A stretch of 64,000 nucleotides of DNA from Sulfurovum sp. UBA12169 (GCA_002742845.1 DLUH01000001.1:62001-126000), one strand, 5' to 3'. Positions 41,343-50,941 are shown, numbered from the stretch's first letter. Numbers and translations are program-made. Notes: generated by a model from the sequence alone, not told the origin.

Positions 41343-42554
41343 TTAAAACGTTTCCAAAGGAACTATTTTTTCTTCTTGGCTTTCTATATCCTTGACCCAG
41401 ATGGTGCCATTCTTGAATTCATCTTCTCCTATAAGCGCAACATATCTGGCTTCAGCTTTATCTGCGCCTTTCATATGGCTCTTGAAGCCTTTTGCATTAT
41501 ATTCGATTGTTACTTTTGTTTCCAGTCTTTTTCGGGCGGCAAGGGTGAGGAGCGGTTCTATGGCGTCATCACTCATTGCACCAAGATAGATGCCTTCACG
41601 TGCAGTTTCCGGCATTTTTACCAGCTCCATGATGCGCTCTATGCCGATGGCAAAACCTACTGCCGGAGTGGGTTTGCCATCAAGAAACTCCACAAGTCGA
41701 TCGTAGCGCCCTCCGCCTGCAATGGCTGATTGCGATCCGATTTCGCTGCTTACAAATTCGAATGCTGTTTTATTGTAATAGTCCAATCCTCTTACAAGAT
41801 TGGTATCTATTGTGTAATGAATGCCTGCCTGATCCAGCAAGATAGTGAGTTTTTTAAAGTCGTTCTCGCACTCATCACAAAGGTTGTCTATCAGTTTTTG
41901 AGAATTGCTAAGAAGCAATTGGCATGTCTTGTTTTTGCAATCGAGTACACGGATTGGATTGGTGTCTATGCGTCTGTTGCAATCTTCACAAAGATCCTCT
42001 TTGATATCGGTTAAAAAAGATACAAGATTTTGTTTATAGGGAGGCATACATACCGTGCAGCCCAATGAGTTTATTTGAAGATCAAAACCGATGCCCAAAG
42101 CATCAAAGATTTGACTTATCATCACAATGATTGTAAAATCTTCATAGACCGATGCCTCTCCAAAACTCTCGCACCCAAATTGGTGAAATTCTCTCAAACG
42201 TCCTTTTTGCGGTCTTTCATAGCGAAACATTGGTCCGTGATAGTAGAATTTTTGTTTGACCGGCTGACGGTCAAGTTTGTCGCTGATGAAAGCTCGGGCT
42301 ACGCCGGCGGTTCCTTCGGGGCGCATACAGACATCGTATCCGCCTTTGTCTTCAAATTGATACATCTCTTTATTGACAATATCAGAACTGTTGCCAACGG
42401 ACCGTTTGAAAAGCGCAGTTTCTTCAAGAATAGGAGTCTCTATATAGCTATAGCCGTATCTTTTAGCAATATCTACCGCAGTATCAAGAATGTGTACATG
42501 GCGTCGGCTTTCTTCAAAAGTAAGGTCTTTCATGCCCCGAAGCGGATTGATCAT
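41343..42554 (-). CDS. hisS: Histidyl-tRNA synthetase
   Basis: A 403-residue class II synthetase. Motif 1 region PILEETALFKRSVGNSSDIV, motif 2 MFRYERPQKGRLREFHQFGC (about 116-135), the His-specific LVRGLDYYNKTAFEF (about 250-264) and motif 3 AVGFAIGIERIMEL (about 297-310). The anticodon-binding domain (about 320-403) is present. Last gene of ubiX-coaD-tmk-hisS; its ATG overlaps the tmk stop by 4 nt. The cysteine-rich CMPPYKQNL/CEDCNRR/CKNKTC/CDECEND insertion (about 160-235) is seen in several HisRS of this phylum. Confidence 0.95.
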   Translation of the reverse strand: MINPLRGMKDLTFEESRRHVHILDTAVDIAKRYGYSYIETPILEETALFKRSVGNSSDIVNKEMYQFEDKGGYDVCMRPEGTAGVARAFISDKLDRQPVKQKFYYHGPMFRYERPQKGRLREFHQFGCESFGEASVYEDFTIIVMISQIFDALGIGFDLQINSLGCTVCMPPYKQNLVSFLTDIKEDLCEDCNRRIDTNPIRVLDCKNKTCQLLLSNSQKLIDNLCDECENDFKKLTILLDQAGIHYTIDTNLVRGLDYYNKTAFEFVSSEIGSQSAIAGGGRYDRLVEFLDGKPTPAVGFAIGIERIMELVKMPETAREGIYLGAMSDDAIEPLLTLAARKRLETKVTIEYNAKGFKSHMKGADKAEARYVALIGEDEFKNGTIWVKDIESQEEKIVPLETF

Positions 42555-43132
42555 AGTGTATTCCTTAAAAAGTTGTTTATTTGGGTATGTATGGTGTCTA
42601 TGGATTGGGTTGCATCCACAAAAAGATGAGGGATGCTAAGTTTGATAAGACTTTTTTTCATCTGCTCTTGTACGTGAAGCAAATATTCCAAGCCCCTTAA
42701 CTCTATACCGTCTAGACTTTTTTGTGATATTCTCTTTTTGAGTGTCTCCATATCTGTCAAAAACAATATCACTTTATCGGGCAGGTGATCTTGAAGTGCA
42801 AATTTATTAAGTGAGACAAGCAGATCAAAGTCAAAATCGCTATTGGCAAGGGCATAGCCTATACCGGAGAGAAAACCTCTGTCAGAAAGTATAAGTTTGT
42901 CTTTGTTTGGTTTGATAATCTCTTCATAATGTTCAGCACGGTCTGCCAAAAAAAGTAAAAGTTCGGCTCGCTTGGAAGAAAGTGAATCGTTAAGCAATAT
43001 CTCTCTGGCTTTTTTGCCAAATGAGGTTCCGCCGGGCTCTTTTGTGATGATTACCTCAGGATGGTTTTTGGCTATCAATTCAATTTGCGTAGTTTTACCG
43101 CATGTATCTATGCCTTCAAACAAAATGTACAT
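42551..43132 (-). CDS. tmk: Thymidylate kinase
   Basis: A 193-residue enzyme phosphorylating dTMP to dTDP. P-loop FEGIDTCGKTTQ (residues 4-15; Cys where Gly is usual), the DRG/DRF switch LILSDRGFLSGIGYALANSD (about 85-104), and a LID region with RISQKSLDGIELRGLEYL. It sits tightly between coaD (TAATG overlap) and hisS. Confidence 0.95.
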   Translation of the reverse strand: MYILFEGIDTCGKTTQIELIAKNHPEVIITKEPGGTSFGKKAREILLNDSLSSKRAELLLFLADRAEHYEEIIKPNKDKLILSDRGFLSGIGYALANSDFDFDLLVSLNKFALQDHLPDKVILFLTDMETLKKRISQKSLDGIELRGLEYLLHVQEQMKKSLIKLSIPHLFVDATQSIDTIHTQINNFLRNTL

Positions 43133-43617
43133 TATTTTTTATATCCTTGGATCATTTTGTAGACCTCCGGAGGTAAAAGATGGTCTATTTTTCCATCAAA
43201 ATGCAAAATGGATCGCACGACAGAAGAGCTCACAAAAGCATGTTCGAGACTAGGCATAAGATAGATGGTCTCCAGATCTTTTTTAAGAGATGCATTGGCA
43301 TATCCCATCTGCAGCTCATACTCAAAGTCGCTCACCGCTCGCAATCCTCTGATGATAATATTGGCATCCAGATTGTCAGAGAGGGTAACGAGCAGACCGT
43401 TGAAGCCGATCACTTTTACTTTAGGAAATATTTTGGTGACGGCTTTTGCCATTTCAATACGCTGTTCTAGGCTGAACATAGGATTTTTAGTTTCACTTTC
43501 TGCTACTGCAATGATAATTTCATCAAACATTTTGCATGCTCTTCTTAGGATATCCAAATGTCCATTGGTGACAGGATCAAATGTTCCCGGATAGATTGCT
43601 CGTCTAAAAGTATTCAT
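43132..43617 (-). CDS. coaD: Phosphopantetheine adenylyltransferase
   Basis: A 161-residue coenzyme A biosynthesis enzyme converting phosphopantetheine plus ATP to dephospho-CoA. Signatures are YPGTFDPVTNGHLDILRRA (the T/H-x-G-H nucleotidyl-transferase motif) and the C-terminal AFVSSSVVRSILHF (S-S-S-x-V-R). The start MNTFRR at 43617 overlaps the ubiX stop; an in-frame ATG at 43629 is less likely. Confidence 0.96.
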   Translation of the reverse strand: MNTFRRAIYPGTFDPVTNGHLDILRRACKMFDEIIIAVAESETKNPMFSLEQRIEMAKAVTKIFPKVKVIGFNGLLVTLSDNLDANIIIRGLRAVSDFEYELQMGYANASLKKDLETIYLMPSLEHAFVSSSVVRSILHFDGKIDHLLPPEVYKMIQGYKK

Positions 43618-44141
43618 GGTGTTCCCCATCTTTTATATAAACTGTTATCAATGCCTAGCGCATCGTACCATTTTCCAATAATGAAGCGCTCCATCTCTTC
43701 AAGGGTGCTCGAATCGGAGTAGTATCCTATCACCGGCGGAGCGATAATAACGCCCAAAGAAGCCAACTTATGCATATTTTCTAATGCAATAGCGGAAAAG
43801 GGCATTTCTCTGGGAGCAAGCAGCAGCTTTTTTTGTTCTTTAAGCGCAACTGCAGCTACTCTTGTTGCAAGATTGTCGCTGATGCCGCATGCTATTTTGG
43901 CCAGAGTATTCATGCTGCACGGAATGATGGCCGTTGCATCCACTTTAAATGAACCGCTTGAAATGGATGCTGCAATGTTGTTGTTTTGATGCAGAGTAAC
44001 TTTCGTGTTTTCAAACGACTCTACAGTGAGGGCATTGTCTGAAACGACTACATGTGCCTCGATGTCCTGAGGCAAACAGTTGATAAACTTTTTACCCATA
44101 TCAACACCGCTAGCACCGGTAATTGCTATTACAAGTTTCAT
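43614..44141 (-). CDS. ubiX: Flavin prenyltransferase UbiX
   Basis: A 175-residue enzyme making the prenylated FMN cofactor for the decarboxylase UbiD. The Rossmann-like start LVIAITGASGVDMGKKFI (residues 3-20), the AIIPCSMNTLAKIACGISDN segment (about 72-91) and the LLLAPREMPFSAIALENMHK segment (about 107-126) are diagnostic. First gene of the coaD-tmk-hisS operon. Confidence 0.94.
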   Translation of the reverse strand: MKLVIAITGASGVDMGKKFINCLPQDIEAHVVVSDNALTVESFENTKVTLHQNNNIAASISSGSFKVDATAIIPCSMNTLAKIACGISDNLATRVAAVALKEQKKLLLAPREMPFSAIALENMHKLASLGVIIAPPVIGYYSDSSTLEEMERFIIGKWYDALGIDNSLYKRWGTP

Positions 44142-44229
44142 AAAATGCCTTATTTTTTGTTGTGGGAATTATAGCAAAAGAAAGTTTGATTTAGTTTTTT
44201 GAATGAGAAATGAATATAAATAGTATCAA

Positions 44230-44304
44230 TGGAGCGGGCGAACGGATTCGAACCGTCGACCCTAACCTTGGCAAGGTTATGCTCTACCCCTGAGCTACGC
44301 CCGC
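44230..44304 (-). tRNA. tRNA-Gly (GCC)
   Basis: Minus-strand cloverleaf: acceptor GCGGGCG, D-arm GCTCAGGGGTAGAGC, anticodon arm AACCTTGCCAAGGTT (anticodon GCC), T-arm GGTTCGAATCC, discriminator T and encoded CCA. Middle of three tRNA genes between ubiX and ftsK. Confidence 0.96.
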
Positions 44305-44329
44305 AACTAACGTAATAATAAAATAAAAG

Positions 44330-44406
44330 TGGAGCGGGAGACGGGACTCGAACCCGCGACCCTCAGCTTGGAAGGCTGACGCTCTAGCCAACTGAGCTAC
44401 TCCCGC
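44330..44406 (-). tRNA. tRNA-Gly (TCC)
   Basis: Minus-strand cloverleaf: acceptor GCGGGAG, D-arm GCTCAGTTGGCTAGAGC, anticodon arm TCAGCCTTCCAAGCTGA (anticodon TCC), T-arm GGTTCGAGTCC, discriminator T and encoded CCA. 25 bp from tRNA-Gly(GCC), likely co-transcribed. Confidence 0.96.
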
Positions 44407-44549
44407 GCCGTTTATTTGGTAAACCAAATGTTATCTGTTGGTTGTTTTCTGATTATTAAACAATGAAATACAATCAGTCCGTGATCTGGCTATTAAAGCC
44501 GATACAGGTTAAACATAATTTTTTACTTTATTAAAAACATTTTATTGGA

Positions 44550-44634
44550 TGGTACCCCGGGTCGGACTCGAACCGACACAAGCAAGCTTACCAGATTTTG
44601 AGTCTGGCGTGTCTACCAATTTCACCACCGAGGC
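44550..44634 (-). tRNA. tRNA-Leu (CAA)
   Basis: Minus-strand class II tRNA with long variable arm (AAGCTTGCTTG): acceptor GCCTCGG, anticodon arm CCAGACTCAAAATCTGG (anticodon CAA, reads UUG), T-arm GGTTCGAGTCC and encoded CCA. The 143 bp before tRNA-Gly(TCC) contain only a 7-bp hairpin (ATTTGGT/ACCAAAT). Confidence 0.95.
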
Positions 44635-44756
44635 AGATACATTTTGAAAATGTAAACGGAATTCTACATGTTTTTTCTTAAAATATGTTTAGAAAACAGC
44701 CTAATTTTTATTTTTATGACAATTTGATACTTTGGCTAGGGCAACTTATCTTAATT

Positions 44757-44765
44757 TGTTATAAT
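44757..44765 (+). promoter_or_regulatory. Extended -10 promoter of ftsK
   Basis: TGTTATAAT, an exact extended -10 element of the Campylobacterota sigma-70 type, ending about 30 bp before the ftsK start. No good -35 is visible, as usual in this phylum. Confidence 0.6.
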
Positions 44766-44796
44766 ACATTTATTATTTATTAATATGGGAGTACAC

Positions 44797-47034
44797 GTGA
44801 AGATTACACTGATTATAACTGCTGTCCTTTTTATTTATGGTGCGTTTTCAACGTTATTTCATGACAGTGCATTGGTTGGAAATATAGGAAAAAAGGTCGG
44901 GGATGTCAATGTTTTTTTATTTGGGTATTTGGCCTATATCAATATTTTAATACTTTTTTATCCCCTGTATAAGCTTTTTACTGATTCTCGCAAGCTCAAA
45001 GAAATTGATTTTTATCTCGGATGGCTGCTCTTTTTTATAGGATTGATTTTTTTGCAATCTTTGATAGTTGAATCCAAAGAGGCAGGCTATATCGGAACAC
45101 AGATTGTAGAGTTTTTGCAGCCATTTATCGGTAAAGCAGGATTGTGGCTTTCGTGGCTAATGATAACAGCACTCTCTTTGGTTTTTATCCTGGATGATGA
45201 TTTTAGTCCCGGAGATTTAAAATTGCATCGATTTTCGTTTAAACCTATATGGCGGGGATTGCAAAACAGTTTGCAAAAAATAAAAGTATTTTTTAGAAAG
45301 CTATTTACCAATCCTTTTGCGTCGCCGCCTTTGGAAAATGACATGATGCCTCCTCTGGAACAAAAAAAAGACAAAACAGCGCAAAAGAGACTCCAGTTTT
45401 CTTCTGAGAATCAAAGAATTTCTCAGATGCCTCTTAAAAAAGAAGACCATTTCATGAAAGAGGTCAAAAAAATACCTATACATCCGATAGATGATCTTGT
45501 GGTTGACGAACGAGCAGCAAAAGAAGACTCATTACTTCATGATTTGCAACTTAAAAACACACATGTTCAAAGAGTAGAAGAACTGGAAGAAAACTCAAAA
45601 CTTTTAGAACAGATAGAAAAAGGCGCAGTAGCCAAACCAAAAAACTTTAAATTGCCAAAGCTGGATTTTTTACAAAAAGCACCCAAGACAACCAAAAAAA
45701 TCAATGAGGCCGAGATAGACAGAAAAATAGAAGATTTGCTTTCTAAGCTTAAGCAGTTTAATGTAGACGGAGACGTGGTGCGTACGTATAGCGGACCGCT
45801 GGTTACTACTTTTGAGTTTAAGCCTGCTCCCAATGTTAAAGTTTCCAAAATACTCAACCTTCAAGATGATCTTGCCATGGCGCTTAGTGCTGAAACGATA
45901 CGCATACAGGCGCCTATTCCGGGTCGAGATGTGGTGGGTATCGAGATACCAAATGACACGATAGAAACGATTTATTTGCGTGAAATACTTGAAAGCGACC
46001 TTTTTAGAGAATCAAGCTCTCCTCTAACGGTGGCTTTGGGTAAAGATATTGTAGGGAAACCTTTTATTACGGATATTAAAAAATTGCCCCATTTGCTGAT
46101 CGCCGGCACAACAGGTTCGGGTAAATCTGTAGGTATTAATGCAATGATACTTTCTTTGCTCTACAGAAACGATCCCGATCAGTTAAAGCTGATGCTTATA
46201 GATCCCAAAATGCTTGAGTTTTCTATCTATAACGATATTCCTCATCTTATTACGCCTGTGATTACAGAGGCAAAAAAAGCCATTGCGGCCCTGTCGAACA
46301 TGGTGGGAGAAATGGAACGCCGTTATAAGCTGATGGCAAAGAACCGCACCAAAAATATCGATAATTACAATGAAAAAGTAAAACAGGACGGTTCTGCCGA
46401 TCCGTTTCCGTTTATCGTAGTAGTGATAGACGAGTTGGCAGATTTGATGATGAACGGAGGCAAGGAGGTGGAGTATTCCATTGCCAGACTTGCCCAAATG
46501 GCAAGAGCATGCGGGATTCACTTGATCGTCGCCACGCAAAGGCCCAGTGTGGACGTAGTTACCGGGCTCATTAAAGCCAACCTGCCTTCAAGGCTGAGCT
46601 ACAGGGTAGGACAGCGTATTGACTCAAAAGTCATCCTGGATACGATGGGCGCGGAAAGTTTGCTGGGGCGGGGAGACGGGCTTTTTACACCCCCGGGAGC
46701 AGTAGGTCTTGTGCGCATTCATGCACCATGGAACACTGAAGAGGAGATAGAAGAAGTTGTTGAGTTTCTTAAGGAGCAGCGTGTTCCGCAATACGATGAA
46801 AGTTTTTTAGTTACAGGAGGGGCCTCTTCTGAGGGGAAAAATGCCGATATGGAATTGGACCCGCTTTTTGAAGAAGCAAAAAATGTGATTTTGACAGACA
46901 ATAAAACGTCTATCTCTTATTTGCAGCGCAAATTGCAAATAGGCTATAATAGATCAGCCAATATTATTGAGCAGCTTGAAGCGATGGGTATACTCAGCGA
47001 ACCCAATGCGAAAGGCAATAGAGAGATACTATAA
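44797..47034 (+). CDS. ftsK: DNA translocase FtsK
   Basis: A 745-residue septal DNA pump that clears and orients chromosome termini for XerCD/XerH resolution. The N-terminal region has about four membrane helices (LIITAVLFIYGAFSTLFHD; FLFGYLAYINILILFYPLYK; LGWLLFFIGLIFLQSLIVES; LWLSWLMITALSLVFILDDD). A charged linker and motor domain follow: Walker A LIAGTTGSGKSVGINAM (about 437-453), Walker B FIVVVIDELADLMMNGG (about 540-556) and the winged-helix gamma domain at the C-terminus (SISYLQRKLQIGYNRSANII). I chose GTG 44797, 5 nt after GGGAG, over ATG 44785, which has no ribosome site. Confidence 0.95.
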   Translation: MKITLIITAVLFIYGAFSTLFHDSALVGNIGKKVGDVNVFLFGYLAYINILILFYPLYKLFTDSRKLKEIDFYLGWLLFFIGLIFLQSLIVESKEAGYIGTQIVEFLQPFIGKAGLWLSWLMITALSLVFILDDDFSPGDLKLHRFSFKPIWRGLQNSLQKIKVFFRKLFTNPFASPPLENDMMPPLEQKKDKTAQKRLQFSSENQRISQMPLKKEDHFMKEVKKIPIHPIDDLVVDERAAKEDSLLHDLQLKNTHVQRVEELEENSKLLEQIEKGAVAKPKNFKLPKLDFLQKAPKTTKKINEAEIDRKIEDLLSKLKQFNVDGDVVRTYSGPLVTTFEFKPAPNVKVSKILNLQDDLAMALSAETIRIQAPIPGRDVVGIEIPNDTIETIYLREILESDLFRESSSPLTVALGKDIVGKPFITDIKKLPHLLIAGTTGSGKSVGINAMILSLLYRNDPDQLKLMLIDPKMLEFSIYNDIPHLITPVITEAKKAIAALSNMVGEMERRYKLMAKNRTKNIDNYNEKVKQDGSADPFPFIVVVIDELADLMMNGGKEVEYSIARLAQMARACGIHLIVATQRPSVDVVTGLIKANLPSRLSYRVGQRIDSKVILDTMGAESLLGRGDGLFTPPGAVGLVRIHAPWNTEEEIEEVVEFLKEQRVPQYDESFLVTGGASSEGKNADMELDPLFEEAKNVILTDNKTSISYLQRKLQIGYNRSANIIEQLEAMGILSEPNAKGNREIL

Positions 47035-47049
47035 AAAAAGAGGGTAAAA

Positions 47050-47445
47050 ATGGCGTATTTTACAGAAGCTAAAGTCGGAGAAAAAGTATACGGGCTTATT
47101 TTTGGAGCCGGAAAAATTGTCAACGTGTTTTCGGATAGTTTTTATTCGATTGTGGTTGAGTTTAAAAATGGTTATGAGGTGCCTTACACAGAAGAGGGGA
47201 TACCGGGCTGGGGAAATTTTAAAAAACAGACACTTTTTTATAAAGAAGATGTTGATCTGAGTACTGAAGATTTTTCTCCCGTAGGCAAGATACTTTCACC
47301 CAAGAAGATTATTAAGCTGCGAGAGAAAAACAAACTGCAAGTAAGGCTGCCTTCTGGTATCTGGAAAAATGTAAAAAAAGCCGATCCTGAATATGTAGAG
47401 AAGTTACTCAAAAAAGAACAATATCATCTCTTTAGGAAAAAGTAA
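47050..47445 (+). CDS. Unrecognised 131-residue protein downstream of ftsK
   Basis: A basic soluble protein with an SH3/KOW-like beta start (KVGEKVYGLIFGAGKIVNVF, residues 8-27; SIVVEFKNGYEVPYTEEGIP) and a Lys-rich helical C-terminus (KIIKLREKNKLQVRL). No signal peptide. It sits 15 bp after ftsK with a GAGGG site, so it is probably co-transcribed. The small beta-barrel start suggests nucleic-acid or protein binding. Family unknown to me. Confidence 0.7.
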   Translation: MAYFTEAKVGEKVYGLIFGAGKIVNVFSDSFYSIVVEFKNGYEVPYTEEGIPGWGNFKKQTLFYKEDVDLSTEDFSPVGKILSPKKIIKLREKNKLQVRLPSGIWKNVKKADPEYVEKLLKKEQYHLFRKK

Positions 47446-47497
47446 AAAGAGATTTTTTTATCTTTGTGTAGATATGAGCTGGTTTATGCTCATATTT

Positions 47498-47514
47498 TGT
47501 AACTATATGTTACA
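47498..47514. promoter_or_regulatory. Dyad-symmetric operator-like site upstream of acnB
   Basis: TGTAAC-TATAT-GTTACA, a perfect 6-bp dyad with a 5-bp centre, about 105 bp before the acnB start. An A/T-rich -10-like TATAAA lies at 47586-47591. A separate 8-bp stem (47472-47479 with 47488-47495) probably ends the upstream gene. The dyad resembles binding sites of CRP/FNR-family regulators, but no factor can be named. Confidence 0.45.
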
Positions 47515-47618
47515 TAAAAAATCAATATCTTCTTTATTGTTTCCATATCATATAAAATTTTCCCACAATCACGATACTATTGCTGTATAAAATTTAATCC
47601 CATTCAGGAGACCTTATT

Positions 47619-50192
47619 ATGGCCTTAATCGAAGAATATAAAGCACATACAGCAGAACGTGAAAAACTTGGTGTACCTCCGTTGCCGCTTACCGCAGAAC
47701 AAACTGCAGAGTTGGTAGAGCTGCTCAAAGCAGACAAATTGGAAGAAGAAACCTATCTTTTGGATCTAATTGAAAACAAAGTTCCCGCAGGTGTCGATGA
47801 TGCTGCGTATGTGAAAGCTGCATTTTTAAATGCCATCATTCAAGATGATGCGGTATGTCATGCCATTGATAAAGTGCATGCGATCAAAATTTTAGGAAAA
47901 ATGCTTGGCGGATTTAACGTTGGTCCGCTAGTGGAGGCCTTAAGACACCTTCATGTTGAGGTGGCACAAGCAGCTGCCGATGAATTGAAAAATACGATTT
48001 TGGTCTATAACTCCTTTAATGATGTTAAAGAGCTTATGGATCATGGAAATGCTTTTGCAAAAGAGGTGATTGAGTCTTGGGCAAATGCCGAGTGGTTTAC
48101 CAATAAACCGGAACTTCCGTCAGAAATTACGCTTACGGTTTATAAAATTCCCGGAGAAACCAATACCGATGACCTCTCTCCCGCATCTGAAGCATTCACA
48201 AGAGCAGATATCCCGCTTCATGCAAACTCTATGCTGGTTTCACGTATGGAAAATCCGCTTGAAACGATGGCAAGCTTAAAAGAACAAGGCTATCCTCTTG
48301 CATACGTAGGAGATGTTGTCGGTACAGGAAGTTCTAGAAAATCAGGTATCAACTCGGTGCAGTGGCATATGGGTGAAGATATACCGGGCATCCCCAATAA
48401 AAGAACAGGCGGGGTTGTGATCGGTTCTATTATCGCTCCAATTTTCTTCAATACAGCAGAAGACAGCGGGTGTTTGCCTATTGAAGCAAACGTCGATGCG
48501 CTGGAAACGGGTGACGTGATCACGGTGAAACCTTTTAAGGGGGTGATCGAAAAAGAAGGAAAAGCAGTCAGTGAATTTAAAATCACTCCCAATACACTTC
48601 CTGATGAGATGAGGGCAGGAGGACGTATTCCGTTGATTATCGGTAAAGGATTAACAGCCAAAGCCAGAGAAGCACTTGGTCTGCCTTCTTCAGGCATTTT
48701 TATGACACCCGAGCAACCGGCGGATAACGGCAAAGGCTTTACGCTTGCGCAAAAAATGGTAGGGAAAGCATGCGGCATGGAAGGTGTAAAGCCGGGCGTT
48801 TACTGTGAGCCGATAGCAACAACGGTTGGTTCGCAAGATACCACCGGCCCTATGACCAGAGATGAGATCAAAGAGCTTGCGGCACTTAGCTTTGGCGCAG
48901 ATATGACAATGCAGTCTTTTTGTCATACAGCAGCCTATCCGAAACCGGCAGACATTCAGCTTCAGCATACACTTCCTGAGTTTTGGACGAGCAGAAAAGG
49001 GGTCATACTGAGACCCGGCGATGGTGTCATTCATTCTTGGCTCAATAGATTGTGTCTGCCAGACACAGTAGGTACCGGAGGAGACAGCCATACCAGATTC
49101 CCAATCGGTATCTCGTTTCCGGCAGGATCTGGGCTTGTGGCATTCGCGGGTGTAACAGGCATGATGCCCCTTACGATGCCGGAGTCTGTCTTGGTGCGGT
49201 TCAAGGGTGAAATGCAGCCGGGTATCACGCTTCGCGATCTTGTCAATGCGATTCCTTATTATGCGATCAAGCAAGGTTTGCTTACCGTTGAAAAGAAAGG
49301 TAAGAAAAACATATTTGCAGGGCGCGTACTTGAGATCGAAGGACTTGAAACATTAAAATGCGAACAGGCATTTGAGCTTAGCGATGCAAGTGCGGAGCGT
49401 TCAGCGGCAGCATGTACAGTTAAGCTTGATAAAGAGCCGGTAATGGAATATCTTGGTTCAAATATCGCGCTTATCGAAGAGATGATTAAAGAGGGCTACC
49501 AGGATGCGGCTACGCTTCAAAGAAGGGCAGACAAAATGAGAGCATGGCTTGCCAATCCGCAGCTTCTTGAGGCAGATAAAGACGCAGAATATGCAGCGGT
49601 GATCGAAATTGATCTTAACGAAGTTGCCGAGCCGATTCTTGCCTGTCCGAATGATCCGGACGATGTTGCAACATTGAGCGAAATATTGGCCGATGAGAAA
49701 AGACCAAAAGAGATCAGCGAAGTATTTGTTGGAAGCTGCATGACTAATATCGGACTTTTTAGAGCATTGGGCGAAGTGCTTAAAGGCGAAGGGCAGGTTT
49801 CTACCAAACTATGGGTTGTTCCACCGACAAAAATGGATGAAAAAACACTCATTGAAGAGGGGTATTATGCCATTTACGGTACGGCAGGAGCACGCACGGA
49901 GATTCCGGGATGTTCGCTTTGTATGGGCAACCAGGCGCAGGCCACGAAAGGAGCAACCGTCTTTAGCACCAGCACAAGAAACTTTGATAACAGATTGGGT
50001 AAAGACACCAAGGTATATTTGGGTTCGGCAGAGATGGCAGCCGTAGCGTCACTCTTGGGTAAAATCCCCACCAAAGAGGAGTACATGAATATCGTTACTA
50101 AGAAGATCAACGATGCCAACAAAAACAGTGTGTATAAATACCTTAATTTTGATCAGGTTTCAAGTGAAGCGCTTGAAGCGATGGTGAGATAA
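47619..50192 (+). CDS. acnB: Aconitate hydratase B
   Basis: An 857-residue citric-acid-cycle aconitase (citrate to isocitrate) with the AcnB order: N-terminal HEAT-like helical domain (about 1-160), swivel domain 4 near the N-terminus ([35 protein letters not shown]), then the catalytic domains. The three [4Fe-4S] cysteines are in [11 protein letters not shown] (about 705-715) and [11 protein letters not shown] (about 763-773). Substrate motif [18 protein letters not shown]. Cytosolic; also a possible RNA-binding regulator in related species. Probable Shine-Dalgarno AGGAG before ATG 47619. Confidence 0.97.
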   Translation: MALIEEYKAHTAEREKLGVPPLPLTAEQTAELVELLKADKLEEETYLLDLIENKVPAGVDDAAYVKAAFLNAIIQDDAVCHAIDKVHAIKILGKMLGGFNVGPLVEALRHLHVEVAQAAADELKNTILVYNSFNDVKELMDHGNAFAKEVIESWANAEWFTNKPELPSEITLTVYKIPGETNTDDLSPASEAFTRADIPLHANSMLVSRMENPLETMASLKEQGYPLAYVGDVVGTGSSRKSGINSVQWHMGEDIPGIPNKRTGGVVIGSIIAPIFFNTAEDSGCLPIEANVDALETGDVITVKPFKGVIEKEGKAVSEFKITPNTLPDEMRAGGRIPLIIGKGLTAKAREALGLPSSGIFMTPEQPADNGKGFTLAQKMVGKACGMEGVKPGVYCEPIATTVGSQDTTGPMTRDEIKELAALSFGADMTMQSFCHTAAYPKPADIQLQHTLPEFWTSRKGVILRPGDGVIHSWLNRLCLPDTVGTGGDSHTRFPIGISFPAGSGLVAFAGVTGMMPLTMPESVLVRFKGEMQPGITLRDLVNAIPYYAIKQGLLTVEKKGKKNIFAGRVLEIEGLETLKCEQAFELSDASAERSAAACTVKLDKEPVMEYLGSNIALIEEMIKEGYQDAATLQRRADKMRAWLANPQLLEADKDAEYAAVIEIDLNEVAEPILACPNDPDDVATLSEILADEKRPKEISEVFVGSCMTNIGLFRALGEVLKGEGQVSTKLWVVPPTKMDEKTLIEEGYYAIYGTAGARTEIPGCSLCMGNQAQATKGATVFSTSTRNFDNRLGKDTKVYLGSAEMAAVASLLGKIPTKEEYMNIVTKKINDANKNSVYKYLNFDQVSSEALEAMVR

Positions 50193-50205
50193 GAAAGCTG
50201 TTTTT

Positions 50206-50235
50206 TCGCAGACAAAGAGATCTCTTTGTCTGCGA
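50206..50235. terminator. Perfect 30-bp palindrome downstream of acnB
   Basis: The sequence from TCGCAGACAAAGAGA to its exact reverse complement TCTCTTTGTCTGCGA is a loop-free 30-bp inverted repeat in the 56 bp between acnB and the convergent thioesterase gene. A T6 run lies on its left (50201-50206), not on the right, so it is not a textbook terminator for acnB. On the minus strand the stem is followed by A6. A bidirectional transcription block is the simplest reading. Confidence 0.55.
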
Positions 50236-50248
50236 GTGTATAGAAAGC

Positions 50249-50620
50249 TTATATTTTTTGAAAAATCTCTTTAAATAGAGCGGGGATGCGTGCAGGCTTT
50301 CCTTCTGCGAGATACACTAAAGTCACTTTCATGCTAAATATTTTGACCTCCTCTTTAAAAATCTCCTGGAGAAGCATAACGCTTGAGCGGCTTATCTTAA
50401 TAACGCTTGTTTTAACCTCCACCAGATCGCCCAGTTTTGAAGTAGCCAAAAAATCGGCATGGAGATTATGCACCACAAAACCGCTTCGTTCTTCCTCAAA
50501 CGGACACAATCCTTTGGAAAAAAAGATCTCCGACCGCGCCCTTTCACAATATTTGATGTAATTGGTATGATAAACTATCCCGCCTGCATCGGTGTCTTCG
50601 TAATAAACTCGTATCTGCAC
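50249..50620 (-). CDS. Acyl-CoA thioesterase, YbgC-type hot-dog fold
   Basis: A 123-residue 4-hydroxybenzoyl-CoA-thioesterase-family protein. The N-terminal RVYYEDTDAGGIVYHTNYIK (residues 4-23) contains the catalytic Asp and the Y-H-x-x-Y-x-x-Y/F fingerprint of YbgC, followed by YCERARSEIFFSKG. YbgC acts with the Tol-Pal system in many Gram-negatives, but no tol genes are near. Cytosolic. Confidence 0.9.
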   Translation of the reverse strand: MQIRVYYEDTDAGGIVYHTNYIKYCERARSEIFFSKGLCPFEEERSGFVVHNLHADFLATSKLGDLVEVKTSVIKISRSSVMLLQEIFKEEVKIFSMKVTLVYLAEGKPARIPALFKEIFQKI

Positions 50621-50744
50621 CTTGTAACTCCTATATTTAAGGCAACTTTGACAGTCCGGTGTTGGTCAATATGTCAAAAACTGTGCCAAATTTTTCTAAT
50701 TTCTGAAACCTTGTTGCTTCATCTTCTTGGATAAAATTTCAAGG

Positions 50745-50941
50745 GAACTTTTTTCTTCATGAAACTGCTATTCGATAGTTTTGTGTATGTTGGAAGTGTG
50801 ATTGAAGCATCTCTATGCTCTAGCGTTTTTGATACTCAAATTCTATATATCCACACCCGAACATATCATCTGTGAAGCAAATGTATGTCTAAAATTATAC
50901 AGAACTCTCTCTTTGGTTTTGGAATGACCCCGGAATGGCAG
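50745..50941 (-). pseudogene. Decayed tyrosine-recombinase (integrase) remnant
   Basis: In the 400-bp gap between thioesterase and DUF389 genes, the minus strand reads ERVLYNFRHTFASQMICSGV and then DI, an unmistakable integrase box (H/N-F-R-H-T-F-A) followed by a stop where Tyr is expected. More stops and an HTSNIHKTIE piece that echoes the G-H-S/T-x-x-x-T box follow. The catalytic Tyr is lost. No long frame survives. It is a scar of an old mobile element, and the rest of 50,640-51,020 shows nothing else recognisable. Confidence 0.6.

Noticed and set aside
41376-42629. Several plus-strand frames opposite hisS and tmk
   Set aside because: Antisense shadows of well-recognised enzymes.
44407-44549. 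Possible small RNA between tRNA genes
   Set aside because: Apart from a 7-bp hairpin there is no conserved pattern, ORF or promoter to support it.
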